From positions 1-12,048 of the forward strand of contig CAMJRV010000033.1 of assembly GCA_946408315.1 (NCBI GenBank): a DNA stretch of 12,048 nucleotides, in the 5' to 3' direction. Under the pieces are notes generated by a model, which did no database searches, was not told the DNA's origin, and was given only the letters and a program-made list of their open reading frames with translations. The stretch is from an uncultured Bacillota bacterium (GTDB taxonomy: Bacteria > Bacillota > Clostridia > Peptostreptococcales > Anaerovoracaceae). Both the position numbers and the translations under genes were made by a program. Shown here piece after piece: positions 1-6,567 of the stretch. The first letter of the stretch is position 1. The number at the start of each line of letters is the position of its first letter.

Positions 1-1574
1 ATCCGGGAGAAGCGGCGCCCTGCCGGGCGGTTGCCGATCCCGACAAGCTTAAAAAAACAGAGGGGATCGTTCCTACCGGGGACGATGGCCTCTTTACCGA
101 CGAAGAGGCGGCGGCGGAAGCCGGGCGCTGCATCCGCTGCCAGTGCGACGCCTGTATGAAATACTGCGATGTATGCAGCTACCACAAAAAATGGCCGATG
201 GGAATTCGAGACGACGTGATGGCGACAGTGGCGTTTTCCACCTCTCCGTCGATCATGAAAAAAACACCGGCAAAGCGGATGATGAATACCTGCACCCAGT
301 GCGGCCTCTGCGATGAGGTCTGCCCGGAAGATATTGAAATCGGCGGAATGCTGTTGGAAGCCCGCCGAAGCCTCCACAGGCAGGCTACGCTGCCCGGGGC
401 CTACCACCAGTTCTGGCTGAGAGACATGGAGTTTACCAACGGCGAGCTTGCCGTCCTTGCGAAAAAACCTCCCGGAGCGGAAGCGTGTACCTATGCCTTC
501 TTCCCGGGCTGTCAGCTCGGCGCTGCCGATCCCCGCTATGTGACCGAGCCGTATCGCTGGCTTTTGTCCGAAAAGCCCGATACCGGACTGCTCCTGCGCT
601 GCTGCGGCGTCCCTGCGGAATGGGCCGGAAACGAAGAAATGCACAGCGCTGTGATCTCTGAGCTCCGCAACGATTGGGAGCAGCTGGGAAAACCAAAGCT
701 GATCCTGGCCTGTCCCGCCTGTCGAAAGCACCTGAAGGAGTACCTGCCGGAAATCGAGACGGCTACCCTGTACGAGGTGATGGACCAGTGGGGTTGTGAA
801 CCGGGACGGCAAGGAGCGGGAAGACCGTTCTTGGAGCCGGGCCGGAGTCTGGAGCCGGGATCGAGCGAAGTATTTTCTGTCTTTGATCCCTGTACCGCAA
901 GACATGTGGAACCGCTGGAGCAATCGGTCAGAGCCCTTGCCGGAAAGGCGGACCTGGCCTGGGAAGAGCTGCCGAAAGGCGATATGCACGGGTGCTGCGG
1001 CTACGGCGGTCATGTTTCGGAAGCAAATGCCGACTTTTACTCCTATGTGGTAAAGAACAGAAGCGAGCTCAGTGAAAATCCTTATCTCGTCTATTGCATC
1101 AACTGCCGGGACGTTTTCCGGGGAGAGGGGAAGCCGGCTCTGCATATTCTGGATCTTTTCTTTGACACCGGAGAACAGGACGCCCTTCCGGGACTGTCCC
1201 AGCGCAGGATAAACAGGACCGACCTGAAGGAGACGCTTTTGAAAGAAATATGGGGTGAGACGATGGAGAAAAAACCTGAGCCATGCAGATTCCGCCTGGT
1301 AATCGGGGCGGAAGTACAAGAAAAGATGGATGCGCGCAAGATCCTTGAAGAAGACGTTTGTCAGGCCATCGAGTTGGGCGAGGAGACGAAGAGGCGGACC
1401 TTTGACCCGGAGAAAGGCACGTATACCTGTTACCGGGAATCCGGGAACATTACCTTTTGGGTGGAGTACCGCAAAGAAGGGGAAACGTATGAGGTTGTCA
1501 ATGCCTATACGCACCGTATGAAGATAAAATTGGAGGGAGTCTGGAATGGAAGAAAAACAGAAGTTGATCTGTGA
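1..1574 (+). CDS. Iron-sulfur/CCG-domain oxidoreductase (dicluster-binding), 5' truncated
   Basis: The reading frame is open from base 3, so the true start lies before the window and 523 residues are visible. In fragment numbering, a first cysteine cluster (C43, C46, C48, C51, C55, C58) is followed by a ferredoxin-like CTQCGLCDEVC motif (C97, C100, C103, C107). Then come two CCG-type blocks of the HdrB/HdrD/GlpC kind: FFPGC170, CC200-201, CPAC237-240, DPC297, CC331-332 and CINC365-368. The C-terminal ~100 residues form a separate alpha/beta-looking domain. I recognise the layout as the family named 'pyridine nucleotide-disulfide oxidoreductase/dicluster-binding protein' (DVU_1558-like; from memory). 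In full-length members a flavin domain precedes the visible part. The likely role is cytoplasmic electron transfer from NAD(P)H or flavin through FeS centres to a thiol or disulfide. A short LEPG-rich tandem linker lies near 820-865. It overlaps the next gene by 29 nt, indicating one operon. Confidence 0.85.
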   Translation, partial: PGEAAPCRAVADPDKLKKTEGIVPTGDDGLFTDEEAAAEAGRCIRCQCDACMKYCDVCSYHKKWPMGIRDDVMATVAFSTSPSIMKKTPAKRMMNTCTQCGLCDEVCPEDIEIGGMLLEARRSLHRQATLPGAYHQFWLRDMEFTNGELAVLAKKPPGAEACTYAFFPGCQLGAADPRYVTEPYRWLLSEKPDTGLLLRCCGVPAEWAGNEEMHSAVISELRNDWEQLGKPKLILACPACRKHLKEYLPEIETATLYEVMDQWGCEPGRQGAGRPFLEPGRSLEPGSSEVFSVFDPCTARHVEPLEQSVRALAGKADLAWEELPKGDMHGCCGYGGHVSEANADFYSYVVKNRSELSENPYLVYCINCRDVFRGEGKPALHILDLFFDTGEQDALPGLSQRRINRTDLKETLLKEIWGETMEKKPEPCRFRLVIGAEVQEKMDARKILEEDVCQAIELGEETKRRTFDPEKGTYTCYRESGNITFWVEYRKEGETYEVVNAYTHRMKIKLEGVWNGRKTEVDL

Positions 1575-1740
1575 TAAATGCAAAGTCGAGATGGTGGAGC
1601 TTGAAGTCGAGTTCAGCTATCTGAACCGCTCTTTCCGTCACAAGGTTCCTCGCTGTCCGGAGTGCGGGCAAGTGCATATTTCCGAAAAGCTTGCCTCTGG
1701 CCGAATGAGCGACGTGGAAAAGAATCTGGAGGAGAAATGA
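1546..1740 (+). CDS. Small four-cysteine redox protein (DVU_1557-like)
   Basis: A 64-residue cytoplasmic protein with two knuckles, CDKC near the N terminus and CPEC in the middle, spaced like a rubredoxin or zinc ribbon. It can therefore bind one Fe or Zn. The start is ATG at 1546, preceded by GGAGG at 1532-1536 inside the 3' end of the upstream gene. The stop overlaps the methyltransferase start, so translation of all three genes is probably coupled. Small size, two CxxC pairs and position between a dicluster oxidoreductase and a methyltransferase match the family I know as 'DVU_1557 / CLJU_RS11820 family redox protein' (from memory). Electron carriage between the oxidoreductase and another partner is inferred. 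A purely structural zinc ribbon is the main alternative. Confidence 0.8.
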   Translation: MEEKQKLICDKCKVEMVELEVEFSYLNRSFRHKVPRCPECGQVHISEKLASGRMSDVEKNLEEK

Positions 1741-2471
1741 TGAGTGACTTTAAGCCGGGAGAATTCCGGATTACGAAAAAAGCGATGGAACGGTGGAAGC
1801 TCCCAAAGGGCTCCAAGGTCCTTGACATCGGCTGCGGCCTGGGCGAAACCATGGAATTTCTTGAAGAGGAATACGGATACGAGTGCAGCGGCATTGATCT
1901 TTCCATGGCCAGGATCAAAGAGGCAAAGACGAGAAATCCCAATCTGAATCTCAAATATGGAGACGGAGAATTTCTGGATGATTTCACGTCCTTTTCCTTC
2001 GACGGCGTGCTGATGGAATGCACCCTTTCCCTGATCAACCTGCCGGATGAGGCGCTTCATGAGGCATACTGCGTGCTGAAAAAGGGCGGAAAGCTGTTTC
2101 TCAGCGACCTGTATGTCAAAGACCCCGACCCCGGCTTTGTAAGCGCCCATCAGATCGAAGCGGAACGGCAGAAGCGCAAACCCCACAAGGAAGGGGAGTG
2201 CGGGACGGACTGTGAAGAAGAGCACAGAAACAGGCTGTCCGGTTTCCGGGCCAGCGGCAGGTTTCTGAAAGAACCCCTGCTTGCGCAGCTGGAAGAGCTC
2301 GGCTACCGGAACATTGTCTGGGAGGACTGCTCTTTGGAGCTCGACAATTTTGTGGCGGAGAAGTTGATGCGGGATGGGACGCTGGAGGGATGCCTCTGCG
2401 GGGAAGCCCTTCACCCCAAGGATAATTTCAAGACCGGATATTTCATGCTGACTGCCGAAAAACCGATCTAA
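1740..2471 (+). CDS. trsM: SAM-dependent methyltransferase with cysteine-rich C-terminal half (DVU_1556-like)
   Basis: A 243-residue class I methyltransferase. Motif I is VLDIGCGLGE (residues 28-37), the acidic motif II is GIDLS (51-55), a DGVLMEC segment lies at 88-94, and a post-motif LKKGGKLFLSDLY at 113-125. The C-terminal half is unusual for a generic methyltransferase: C154xxxC158, C197 and C218xC220, besides C32, C49, C94 and C111. This suggests a metal or thiol site. GGAGG at 1728-1732 lies 7 nt before the ATG at 1740. An in-frame ATG at 1737 is possible, and an upstream ATG at 1662 would overlap the redox gene and lacks a good site. The position after the redox gene fits the DVU_1556/TrsM methyltransferase of the TrsS-associated cluster (symbol from memory). 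The acceptor substrate is unknown. A thiol, selenol or metalloid acceptor is only a guess from the cysteines. Confidence 0.8.
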   Translation: MSDFKPGEFRITKKAMERWKLPKGSKVLDIGCGLGETMEFLEEEYGYECSGIDLSMARIKEAKTRNPNLNLKYGDGEFLDDFTSFSFDGVLMECTLSLINLPDEALHEAYCVLKKGGKLFLSDLYVKDPDPGFVSAHQIEAERQKRKPHKEGECGTDCEEEHRNRLSGFRASGRFLKEPLLAQLEELGYRNIVWEDCSLELDNFVAEKLMRDGTLEGCLCGEALHPKDNFKTGYFMLTAEKPI

Positions 2472-2508
2472 GAGGCGGAAAAAATCATTGAACCCAAAAA
2501 CGATTTAA

Positions 2509-2548
2509 AATAGCGGCTTTTCCCATGGGGAGAAGGCCGCTATTTTTT
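2509..2548. terminator. Bidirectional intrinsic terminator between convergent genes
   Basis: AATAGCGGC (2509-2517) pairs with GCCGCTATT (2536-2544), an exact 9-bp stem followed by a run of T to 2548 on the + strand. On the - strand the same stem is followed by TTTTAAAT. It lies 37 nt after the methyltransferase stop and touches the stop codon of the convergent toxin gene, so it can end both transcripts. Confidence 0.85.
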
Positions 2549-2864
2549 ACCGGAGCAGCCAGCCATAATCCTGGCGGCAATCAATAATATAATCTACATA
2601 TACCGTTTGATCCTTGATCTGGTACAGAATCAAATACTGGTTTTCTACGAATCGCTTATGATACTTGTTAAATGGGATAAAGTCACCTTCCAAAAAAGGA
2701 AAACGCTCTGGCATATCGGAAAGAGAACGGATGGATTCCATCAGCCTGTTTTTTGTTTCCCGGGCGGCGGATGCGTTTTTTCTGGACAGAAAGAGCATAT
2801 GGTTCACAAGCATTTGCCGGGCTCTTTCGGAAATGATCACCTTATAGGGAGGCTTTTTCTTCAT
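2547..2864 (-). CDS. ParE/RelE-superfamily toxin of a type II toxin-antitoxin pair
   Basis: A 105-residue basic protein with the ParE/RelE layout. The N-terminal strand YKVIISERAR is followed by two helices (about residues 16-50), a segment LSDMPERFPFLEGD, and the terminal beta sheet KYHKRFVENQYLILYQIKDQ followed by VYVDYIIDCRQDY. The conserved basic strand plus the 'YxVDYIIDCRQDY' ending are typical of RelE/ParE plasmid-stabilisation toxins. These act either as ribosome-dependent mRNA interferases or as gyrase inhibitors, and the sequence does not decide which. The ATG at 2864 lies 23 nt inside the antitoxin gene, so the pair is co-transcribed and probably translationally coupled. The stop codon is embedded in the bidirectional terminator. 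No truncation is seen. Confidence 0.85.
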   Translation of the reverse strand: MKKKPPYKVIISERARQMLVNHMLFLSRKNASAARETKNRLMESIRSLSDMPERFPFLEGDFIPFNKYHKRFVENQYLILYQIKDQTVYVDYIIDCRQDYGWLLR

Positions 2865-3132
2865 GTTCCACCTCGGCGATCACGCGCTCCAGCTCTGCAT
2901 CCAGCTCATCCAAAGTTACGCCCTCACGTCCGGCAAGGCGGTCTTCTTCGGCGGCAAGCAGCTCTTCGCGCAGCTTGAGCATTCTTCCGCGTCGTTGAAA
3001 GGATTCAATGTCCATAACGACGAGATCCCCCTCGCCATTTTTCGTCAGATAGACCGGTTCGCCGGTTTCTCTGCAGAGATCCGCAATTTCATTATAGTTT
3101 TGTCTGATATTCGCAGAGGGCTTAATCTGCAT
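2842..3132 (-). CDS. Phd/YefM-family antitoxin
   Basis: A 96-residue acidic protein. The N terminus (residues 1-50: IKPSANIRQNYNEIADLCRE, then PVYLTKNGEGDLVVMDIESFQRR) has the Phd/YefM DNA-binding fold signature: a 'pSadlr..y.ei' helix, 'ep(v)ylTkng...vvm(d)...(y/f)' strands. The C-terminal helix (55-96, many E/L/A) is the likely toxin-neutralising segment. The start is ATG at 3132 with AAGGAGAG about 10 nt upstream on the minus strand. It is first in the operon, the usual order for Phd/YefM pairs, and is expected to autorepress at the palindrome just upstream. Its dimer and complex with the toxin would act in the cytoplasm at the promoter. Confidence 0.87.
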   Translation of the reverse strand: MQIKPSANIRQNYNEIADLCRETGEPVYLTKNGEGDLVVMDIESFQRRGRMLKLREELLAAEEDRLAGREGVTLDELDAELERVIAEVEHEEKASL

Positions 3133-3167
3133 GATACTTTCTCTCCTTATAGTATTATTTTAACCAT

Positions 3168-3196
3168 ATTATAACGTTATTCTGACATGAGATCAA
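3168..3196 (-). promoter_or_regulatory. Sigma-A promoter of the toxin-antitoxin operon
   Basis: On the minus strand, TTGATC (3191-3196) and TATAAT (3168-3173) are separated by exactly 17 nt. The -10 box is perfect and the -35 box matches consensus at four of six positions. It lies about 36 nt before the antitoxin ATG. Confidence 0.75.
3171..3180. promoter_or_regulatory. Palindromic operator candidate over the TA -10 box
   Basis: ATAACGTTAT is a perfect 10-bp palindrome that overlaps half of the -10 hexamer of the antitoxin promoter. Phd/YefM antitoxins characteristically repress by binding short palindromes at their own promoter, so an autoregulatory operator is the natural reading. The same half-site (ATAACG) recurs in the divergent promoter. 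Confidence 0.5.
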
Positions 3197-3239
3197 TGAA
3201 AACAATAAAATTAAGAAAAATCAAACCGTACTATTTTTA

Positions 3240-3268
3240 TTGACATAACGGTAGGCGTTCGTTATAAT
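3240..3268 (+). promoter_or_regulatory. Consensus sigma-A promoter of the transporter operon
   Basis: TTGACA (3240-3245), 17-nt spacer, TATAAT (3263-3268): a perfect match in both hexamers and in spacing. Transcription should start near 3275, giving an untranslated leader of about 230 nt. A promoter this strong usually needs repression or attenuation, and both are suggested nearby. Confidence 0.85.
3245..3265. promoter_or_regulatory. Inverted repeat ATAACG-N9-CGTTAT in the promoter spacer (operator candidate)
   Basis: ATAACG (3245-3250) and CGTTAT (3260-3265) form exact 6-bp inverted arms running from the end of the -35 box into the -10 box. An inner AACG-N5-CGTT pair (3247-3259) overlaps it. 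A protein bound here would block RNA polymerase. The binder is unknown. Candidates are the operon's own Crp/Fnr-like regulator, a metal repressor encoded elsewhere, or the antitoxin, because the half-site is shared with 3171-3180. Confidence 0.45.
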
Positions 3269-3274
3269 AAGAAT

Positions 3275-3502
3275 TGGATATAGTTGGTTTCAGTTTAAAC
3301 TGAGATGAATTAGTTACAACATCCTGAGCTAAATTTGCCTCTTAGCGTCAAGGAATTTCTTATATCAAAAAGCGAATGTTGCGGCAGGGCACACCCGCCC
3401 TGCCGGCATCCCGCGAAAACAAAAGAGCTTTAAAGCTCTTTCTTTTTAGGTGGCCGTTTCGGCCGGAACCTTCGCGGAAGTCCCTTTCAGAGAAAGAAGA
3501 GA
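3275..3502 (+). promoter_or_regulatory. Structured 5' leader of the transporter operon, candidate riboswitch or attenuator
   Basis: This gene-free stretch between promoter and permease can fold extensively. I see a hairpin with 14-bp palindrome TCAGTTTAAACTGA (3290-3303). CAACAT (3317-3322) pairs with ATGTTG (3376-3381) and closes a region containing a long imperfect hairpin (3323-3353, with GCTAA/TTAGC at its core). CGGCAGGGC (3382-3390) pairs with GCCCTGCCG (3397-3405). CCGCGAA (3411-3417) pairs with TTCGCGG (3471-3477) and encloses a terminator hairpin (3422-3441) and a second hairpin GGCCG-TTT-CGGCC (3452-3464). The order of upstream folded domain, terminator, then gene is that of a riboswitch or attenuator. 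I could not match it to the cobalamin, Moco, NiCo, Mn, fluoride, c-di-GMP or T-box consensus by eye. Confidence 0.5.
3422..3447 (+). terminator. Intrinsic terminator inside the operon leader
   Basis: A perfect 20-bp palindrome (3422-3441, arms AAAGAGC/GCTCTTT around TTTAAA) is followed by C and five T (3443-3447). It lies 55 nt before the permease start and downstream of the promoter. It would therefore abort transcription unless read through, which implies conditional control. Confidence 0.65.
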
Positions 3503-4525
3503 GTGATCGTGACTTATCCAAATCATATCAAGCTTCGGTATCTACTGTTGATTTTATTATTCTTCATAAGTTTTTTCAGCTCTTTTATGCTGGGGAAATA
3601 TCCGATCGGACCTGTGGATCTGACTAAAATTTTATTTTCTCGAATCATTGATATCCCCCAGACATGGCATGACCAGGCGGAAACCGTCGTGTTCAGTGTC
3701 AGGCTTCCCAGGGTTGTGATGGGCGCCGTAATCGGCGGTGGGCTGGCCTGTGCGGGAGCGGCGTATCAGGGAATATTTCAGAATCCTCTGGTGTCGCCGG
3801 ACATTCTGGGCGCTTCCAATGGAGCCGCTTTTGGGGCGGCCTTGGGACTATATCTTTCTCTCGGCTACAGGGCCGTTTCTCTGAGCGCTTTTGCCTTCGG
3901 GCTGCTTGCCGTGACTCTGGTTTTTCTCATCAGTCAGAAAGTGAAGTTCAATGTTGCTTTGGGCCTGGTCCTGGCCGGGATCATGATCGGTTCGCTATGC
4001 AGCGCCGGCGTATCCTATCTCAAGCTGGTGGCCGATCAGGCCAGCACCCTGCCTGCCATTACATACTGGCTCATGGGGAGCCTTGCTTCCATCCGCGTAC
4101 AGGACGTGTTCTTTGCCGGGCCGATCATACTGGCCGGCGTCGTGCCGCTTATGCTCTGGCGCTGGCAGATCAACGTGCTGACGATGGGAGATGAGGAAGC
4201 AAGAACCCTTGGCGTCAACACAACGCTGGTACGCACGGTCATCATCGCCAGCGCCACCTTGATCACGGCGGCCGCGGTTTCTGTCAGCGGACTGATCGGC
4301 TGGGTGGGACTGGTGATTCCTCATTTTGCAAGAATGATCGTAGGGGATGATTACCGGGTCATGCTGCCGGCCGCGGCGCTTTTGGGGGGAAGCTTCATGA
4401 TGGCTGTAGATAATTTTGCCCGCATGATAGCCACTCACGAGATTCCTCTGGGAATTCTCACAGCCTTCGTAGGAGCACCCTTCTTTCTCTATCTGATTTT
4501 GAGGGAGGGAGGAAGGCAGCAGTAA
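3503..4525 (+). CDS. FecCD/BtuC-type ABC transporter permease
   Basis: A 340-residue integral membrane protein of the usual length for this family, with about ten hydrophobic segments. Family signatures are LPRVVMGAVIGGGLACAGAA followed by YQGIFQNPLVSPDILGASNG (about residues 69-108). Near the C terminus are GWVGLVIPHFARMIVGDDYR and the IPLGILTAFVGAPFFLYLI end. The G-x-x-x-P-H loop region contacts the ATPase. It forms the homodimeric channel of a type II importer for siderophores, haem, cobalamin or, in MolB-like members, molybdate/tungstate. The start is GTG at 3503 with a weak AAGAAGAG site. Another GTG at 3509 is possible. It is the first gene of the operon, 52 nt before the ATPase gene. 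Confidence 0.93.
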   Translation: MIVTYPNHIKLRYLLLILLFFISFFSSFMLGKYPIGPVDLTKILFSRIIDIPQTWHDQAETVVFSVRLPRVVMGAVIGGGLACAGAAYQGIFQNPLVSPDILGASNGAAFGAALGLYLSLGYRAVSLSAFAFGLLAVTLVFLISQKVKFNVALGLVLAGIMIGSLCSAGVSYLKLVADQASTLPAITYWLMGSLASIRVQDVFFAGPIILAGVVPLMLWRWQINVLTMGDEEARTLGVNTTLVRTVIIASATLITAAAVSVSGLIGWVGLVIPHFARMIVGDDYRVMLPAAALLGGSFMMAVDNFARMIATHEIPLGILTAFVGAPFFLYLILREGGRQQ

Positions 4526-4577
4526 AAGCGCGCTTGAGTCCCGGGAGAGGAACGCGGACTGCCTGCGAAGGTGAGCA

Positions 4578-5414
4578 ATGACAATAGAAGTAACAGATTT
4601 AAAATTTTCTTATAGGACGGAAGAGGTGCTGAAGGGGATTTCTTTTTTCGCTTCCGAGGGGAAGCTGCTGTGCGTTCTGGGAAAGAACGGAGCGGGGAAA
4701 AGCACCCTGTTTCGATGTATTCTGGGGCTGCTGCGGAATTACGGCGGCGGCATTCGCATCGATGGGGTCAAGGCCGCCGATCTATCCACCCGGGAATTGG
4801 CGAAAAAGGTTTCCTATATCCCCCAGAACCACGCAACGGTGTACGCCTATTCGGTACTGGACATGGTGATGATGGGAACCACCGTATACCTGGGCCGTTT
4901 TCAAAACCCCGGCAGAAAACAGCGGGCCGCGGCGGAGAAAGCTTTGGAGACCATGAAGATCCCGCACCTGAAGGACAGAAGCTTTTCTGAAATCAGCGGA
5001 GGGGAACAGCAGATGGTGCTGATTGCCCGGGCTTTGGCACAGCAGACAAAGATCCTCATCATGGACGAGCCCTGCTCCAATCTTGACTACGGAAATCAGA
5101 TACGGCTCATGAGAGCCCTGAAAGAGCTGGCAAAACAAGGATATCTGGTGATCCAGTCCACCCATAATCCGGAGCATGTGTTTTTATTTGCAGATGAGGT
5201 TCTGGTGATTCGGGAAGGAATCGTAGAAGCGATGGGAGACGTGGACCGGACTTTGACGGAAGAGCTGCTGCAAAGGGTCTACGGCGTCAAAGTGAATTTG
5301 CATGAAATGCAGGGAACCCATCGGAAGTTCTGCATACCGGATGAAAAGGAAATTTCGTATCGGCATAATCAGGATCTATTTTATGAAAATAGAGAATTGT
5401 CTAGCGGTAAATAG
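4578..5414 (+). CDS. ABC transporter ATP-binding protein (FecE/BtuD type)
   Basis: A 278-residue nucleotide-binding subunit. The Walker A is GKNGAGKST (35-43), the Q-loop IPQN (Q83), the signature SGGEQ (140-144), Walker B ILIMDEP (159-165), D-loop SNLD (167-170) and switch His196 in QSTHNPEH. All catalytic residues are present, so it should hydrolyse ATP to drive import with the upstream permease. The C-terminal ~40 residues after VYGVKV extend the regulatory tail as in FecE-like subunits. The ATG follows AAGGTGAG at 4568-4575. It lies between permease and binding-protein genes on the same strand, with short gaps of 52 and 27 nt. Confidence 0.93.
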   Translation: MTIEVTDLKFSYRTEEVLKGISFFASEGKLLCVLGKNGAGKSTLFRCILGLLRNYGGGIRIDGVKAADLSTRELAKKVSYIPQNHATVYAYSVLDMVMMGTTVYLGRFQNPGRKQRAAAEKALETMKIPHLKDRSFSEISGGEQQMVLIARALAQQTKILIMDEPCSNLDYGNQIRLMRALKELAKQGYLVIQSTHNPEHVFLFADEVLVIREGIVEAMGDVDRTLTEELLQRVYGVKVNLHEMQGTHRKFCIPDEKEISYRHNQDLFYENRELSSGK

Positions 5415-5441
5415 TCAAGGCAGAATTAAAGGAGGATTTGT

Positions 5442-6527
5442 ATGAAATTTAAAAAATTAATTGCAATCGCGGTGGTTGTGACGCTGGCTTTTTCGGTGAC
5501 GGCATGCGGCGGCAAAGCGCCGGTGCAGGAGGAACCCCCTCAGGATCAGGCGAGGATCTTTATGGACTCCCTGGGAAGAGAGGTAGAGATTCCCGCCGAG
5601 ATCAATACGGTTTCTCCTACCGGACCCCTGTCTCAGGCGGTGCTGTATACGGCCTGTCCCGACAAGCTCGTGGGGCTGGCGGTGGATTTCACCGACGAAG
5701 CGAAGCGGATTCTGGATGAAAAATACTGGAATATGCCCATCTTCGGACAATTTTATGGAAAGAATGCGAATCTCAACCTGGAAGCCATCATTGCTGAGAA
5801 TCCGGATGTTATCGTGGATATCGGACAGGTCAAGAAGACGTCCATGGAGGACCTGAACGGTTTGCAGGAGCAGCTGAATATGCCGGTTGTTTTCATTGAT
5901 GCGGCAACGATGGACACCCTGCCGGAAATGTATCTGAAGCTGGGTGAACTCCTCGGCAATGAAGAGGAGATGAGGGTCCTTTCCGATTACTGCGAAGATG
6001 TTTTGGACAAGGCTGATGCGGTGAGGGCCTCTTTGTCGGAGGATGAGCTGGTCACCGTATATCACGCTTCAGGAGATGTGGGCCTGCATACCAATGCCAG
6101 AGGTTCCTTCCACGGTGAGATTCTGGACAAGGCAGGCGCCATCAATGTCGCCGACGTGGACATCGCGACGACAGGCACCAGCAGCGAGGTTTCCATGGAG
6201 CAGTTGATTCTCTGGAACCCGCAGATCATCGTCACGGACAGGCCCGACCTCTATGAAATGATCACGACGGACAAGACTTGGGGTACCCTGGATGCAGTAA
6301 AAAACGGAAGGGTTTATAAGATTCCCTCCGCACCTTATAACCTTTTGGGGAATCCCCCTGCGGTAAACCGGATTTTAGGAACGCTCTGGATTGGAAGCCT
6401 CGCCTATCCCAAGCAGTATGGAATCGATATGACGGCAGAGCTTCAGAAGTTCTATAAGCTTTTCTATCACATCGAGCTGGATCAGGAAAAGGCAGCGGAG
6501 GTTATGAGCATACAGGGCGTACAGTAA
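5442..6527 (+). CDS. FecB/TroA-type substrate-binding lipoprotein of the ABC importer
   Basis: A 361-residue extracytoplasmic lipoprotein. A basic-hydrophobic signal (MKFKKLIAIAVVV...) ends in the lipobox VTAC with Cys22 as the lipidation site, followed by a charged linker. The mature part has the class III (FecB/BtuF/TroA) pattern. This comprises a 'DSLGREVEIP' start (about 43-52), a 'P-D-K-L-V-G-L' strand, 'NLEAIIAENPDVIVDIG' before the long connecting helix, and 'LILWNPQIIVTDRPD' plus 'VKNGRVYKIPSAPYN' in the second lobe. The ATG follows AAAGGAGG (5428-5435), the strongest ribosome site in the operon, as expected for a subunit needed in excess. The ligand is not readable from sequence. Iron-chelates, corrinoids and molybdate/tungstate (MolA-like) are all possible for this fold. 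Confidence 0.92.
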   Translation: MKFKKLIAIAVVVTLAFSVTACGGKAPVQEEPPQDQARIFMDSLGREVEIPAEINTVSPTGPLSQAVLYTACPDKLVGLAVDFTDEAKRILDEKYWNMPIFGQFYGKNANLNLEAIIAENPDVIVDIGQVKKTSMEDLNGLQEQLNMPVVFIDAATMDTLPEMYLKLGELLGNEEEMRVLSDYCEDVLDKADAVRASLSEDELVTVYHASGDVGLHTNARGSFHGEILDKAGAINVADVDIATTGTSSEVSMEQLILWNPQIIVTDRPDLYEMITTDKTWGTLDAVKNGRVYKIPSAPYNLLGNPPAVNRILGTLWIGSLAYPKQYGIDMTAELQKFYKLFYHIELDQEKAAEVMSIQGVQ

Positions 6528-6567
6528 AGCAGACTCCATCGGTGGGTAAGGCGAAGGAGAGGGAGCT

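Noticed and set aside
820..865. Direct repeat TGGAGCCGGG in the oxidoreductase gene
   Set aside because: It is two short copies encoding LEPG in an interdomain linker. It looks like local slippage, with no sign of a mobile element.
1638..2414. A 258-codon open frame on the minus strand opposite the redox and methyltransferase genes
   Set aside because: It is antisense to two recognisable families, spans their overlap, shows no domain pattern, and is best explained by codon bias of the plus-strand genes.
3448..3490. T-box-like pieces (GGTGG, GGAACC, CGCGG, GTCCCTTT) in the operon leader
   Set aside because: The pieces resemble the T-box antiterminator vocabulary but are in the wrong arrangement. 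There is no intact TGGNACCGCG bulge and no Stem I features upstream.
3376..3627. A small open frame starting in the leader and running into the permease gene
   Set aside because: It has no ribosome site, reads through hairpins of the leader and overlaps the permease in another frame. A leader peptide is not supported.
4526..4577. Short palindrome AAGCGCGCTT between permease and ATPase genes
   Set aside because: It is only 10 bp, with no loop or T tract. A terminator or separate promoter is not supported, and the genes appear co-transcribed.
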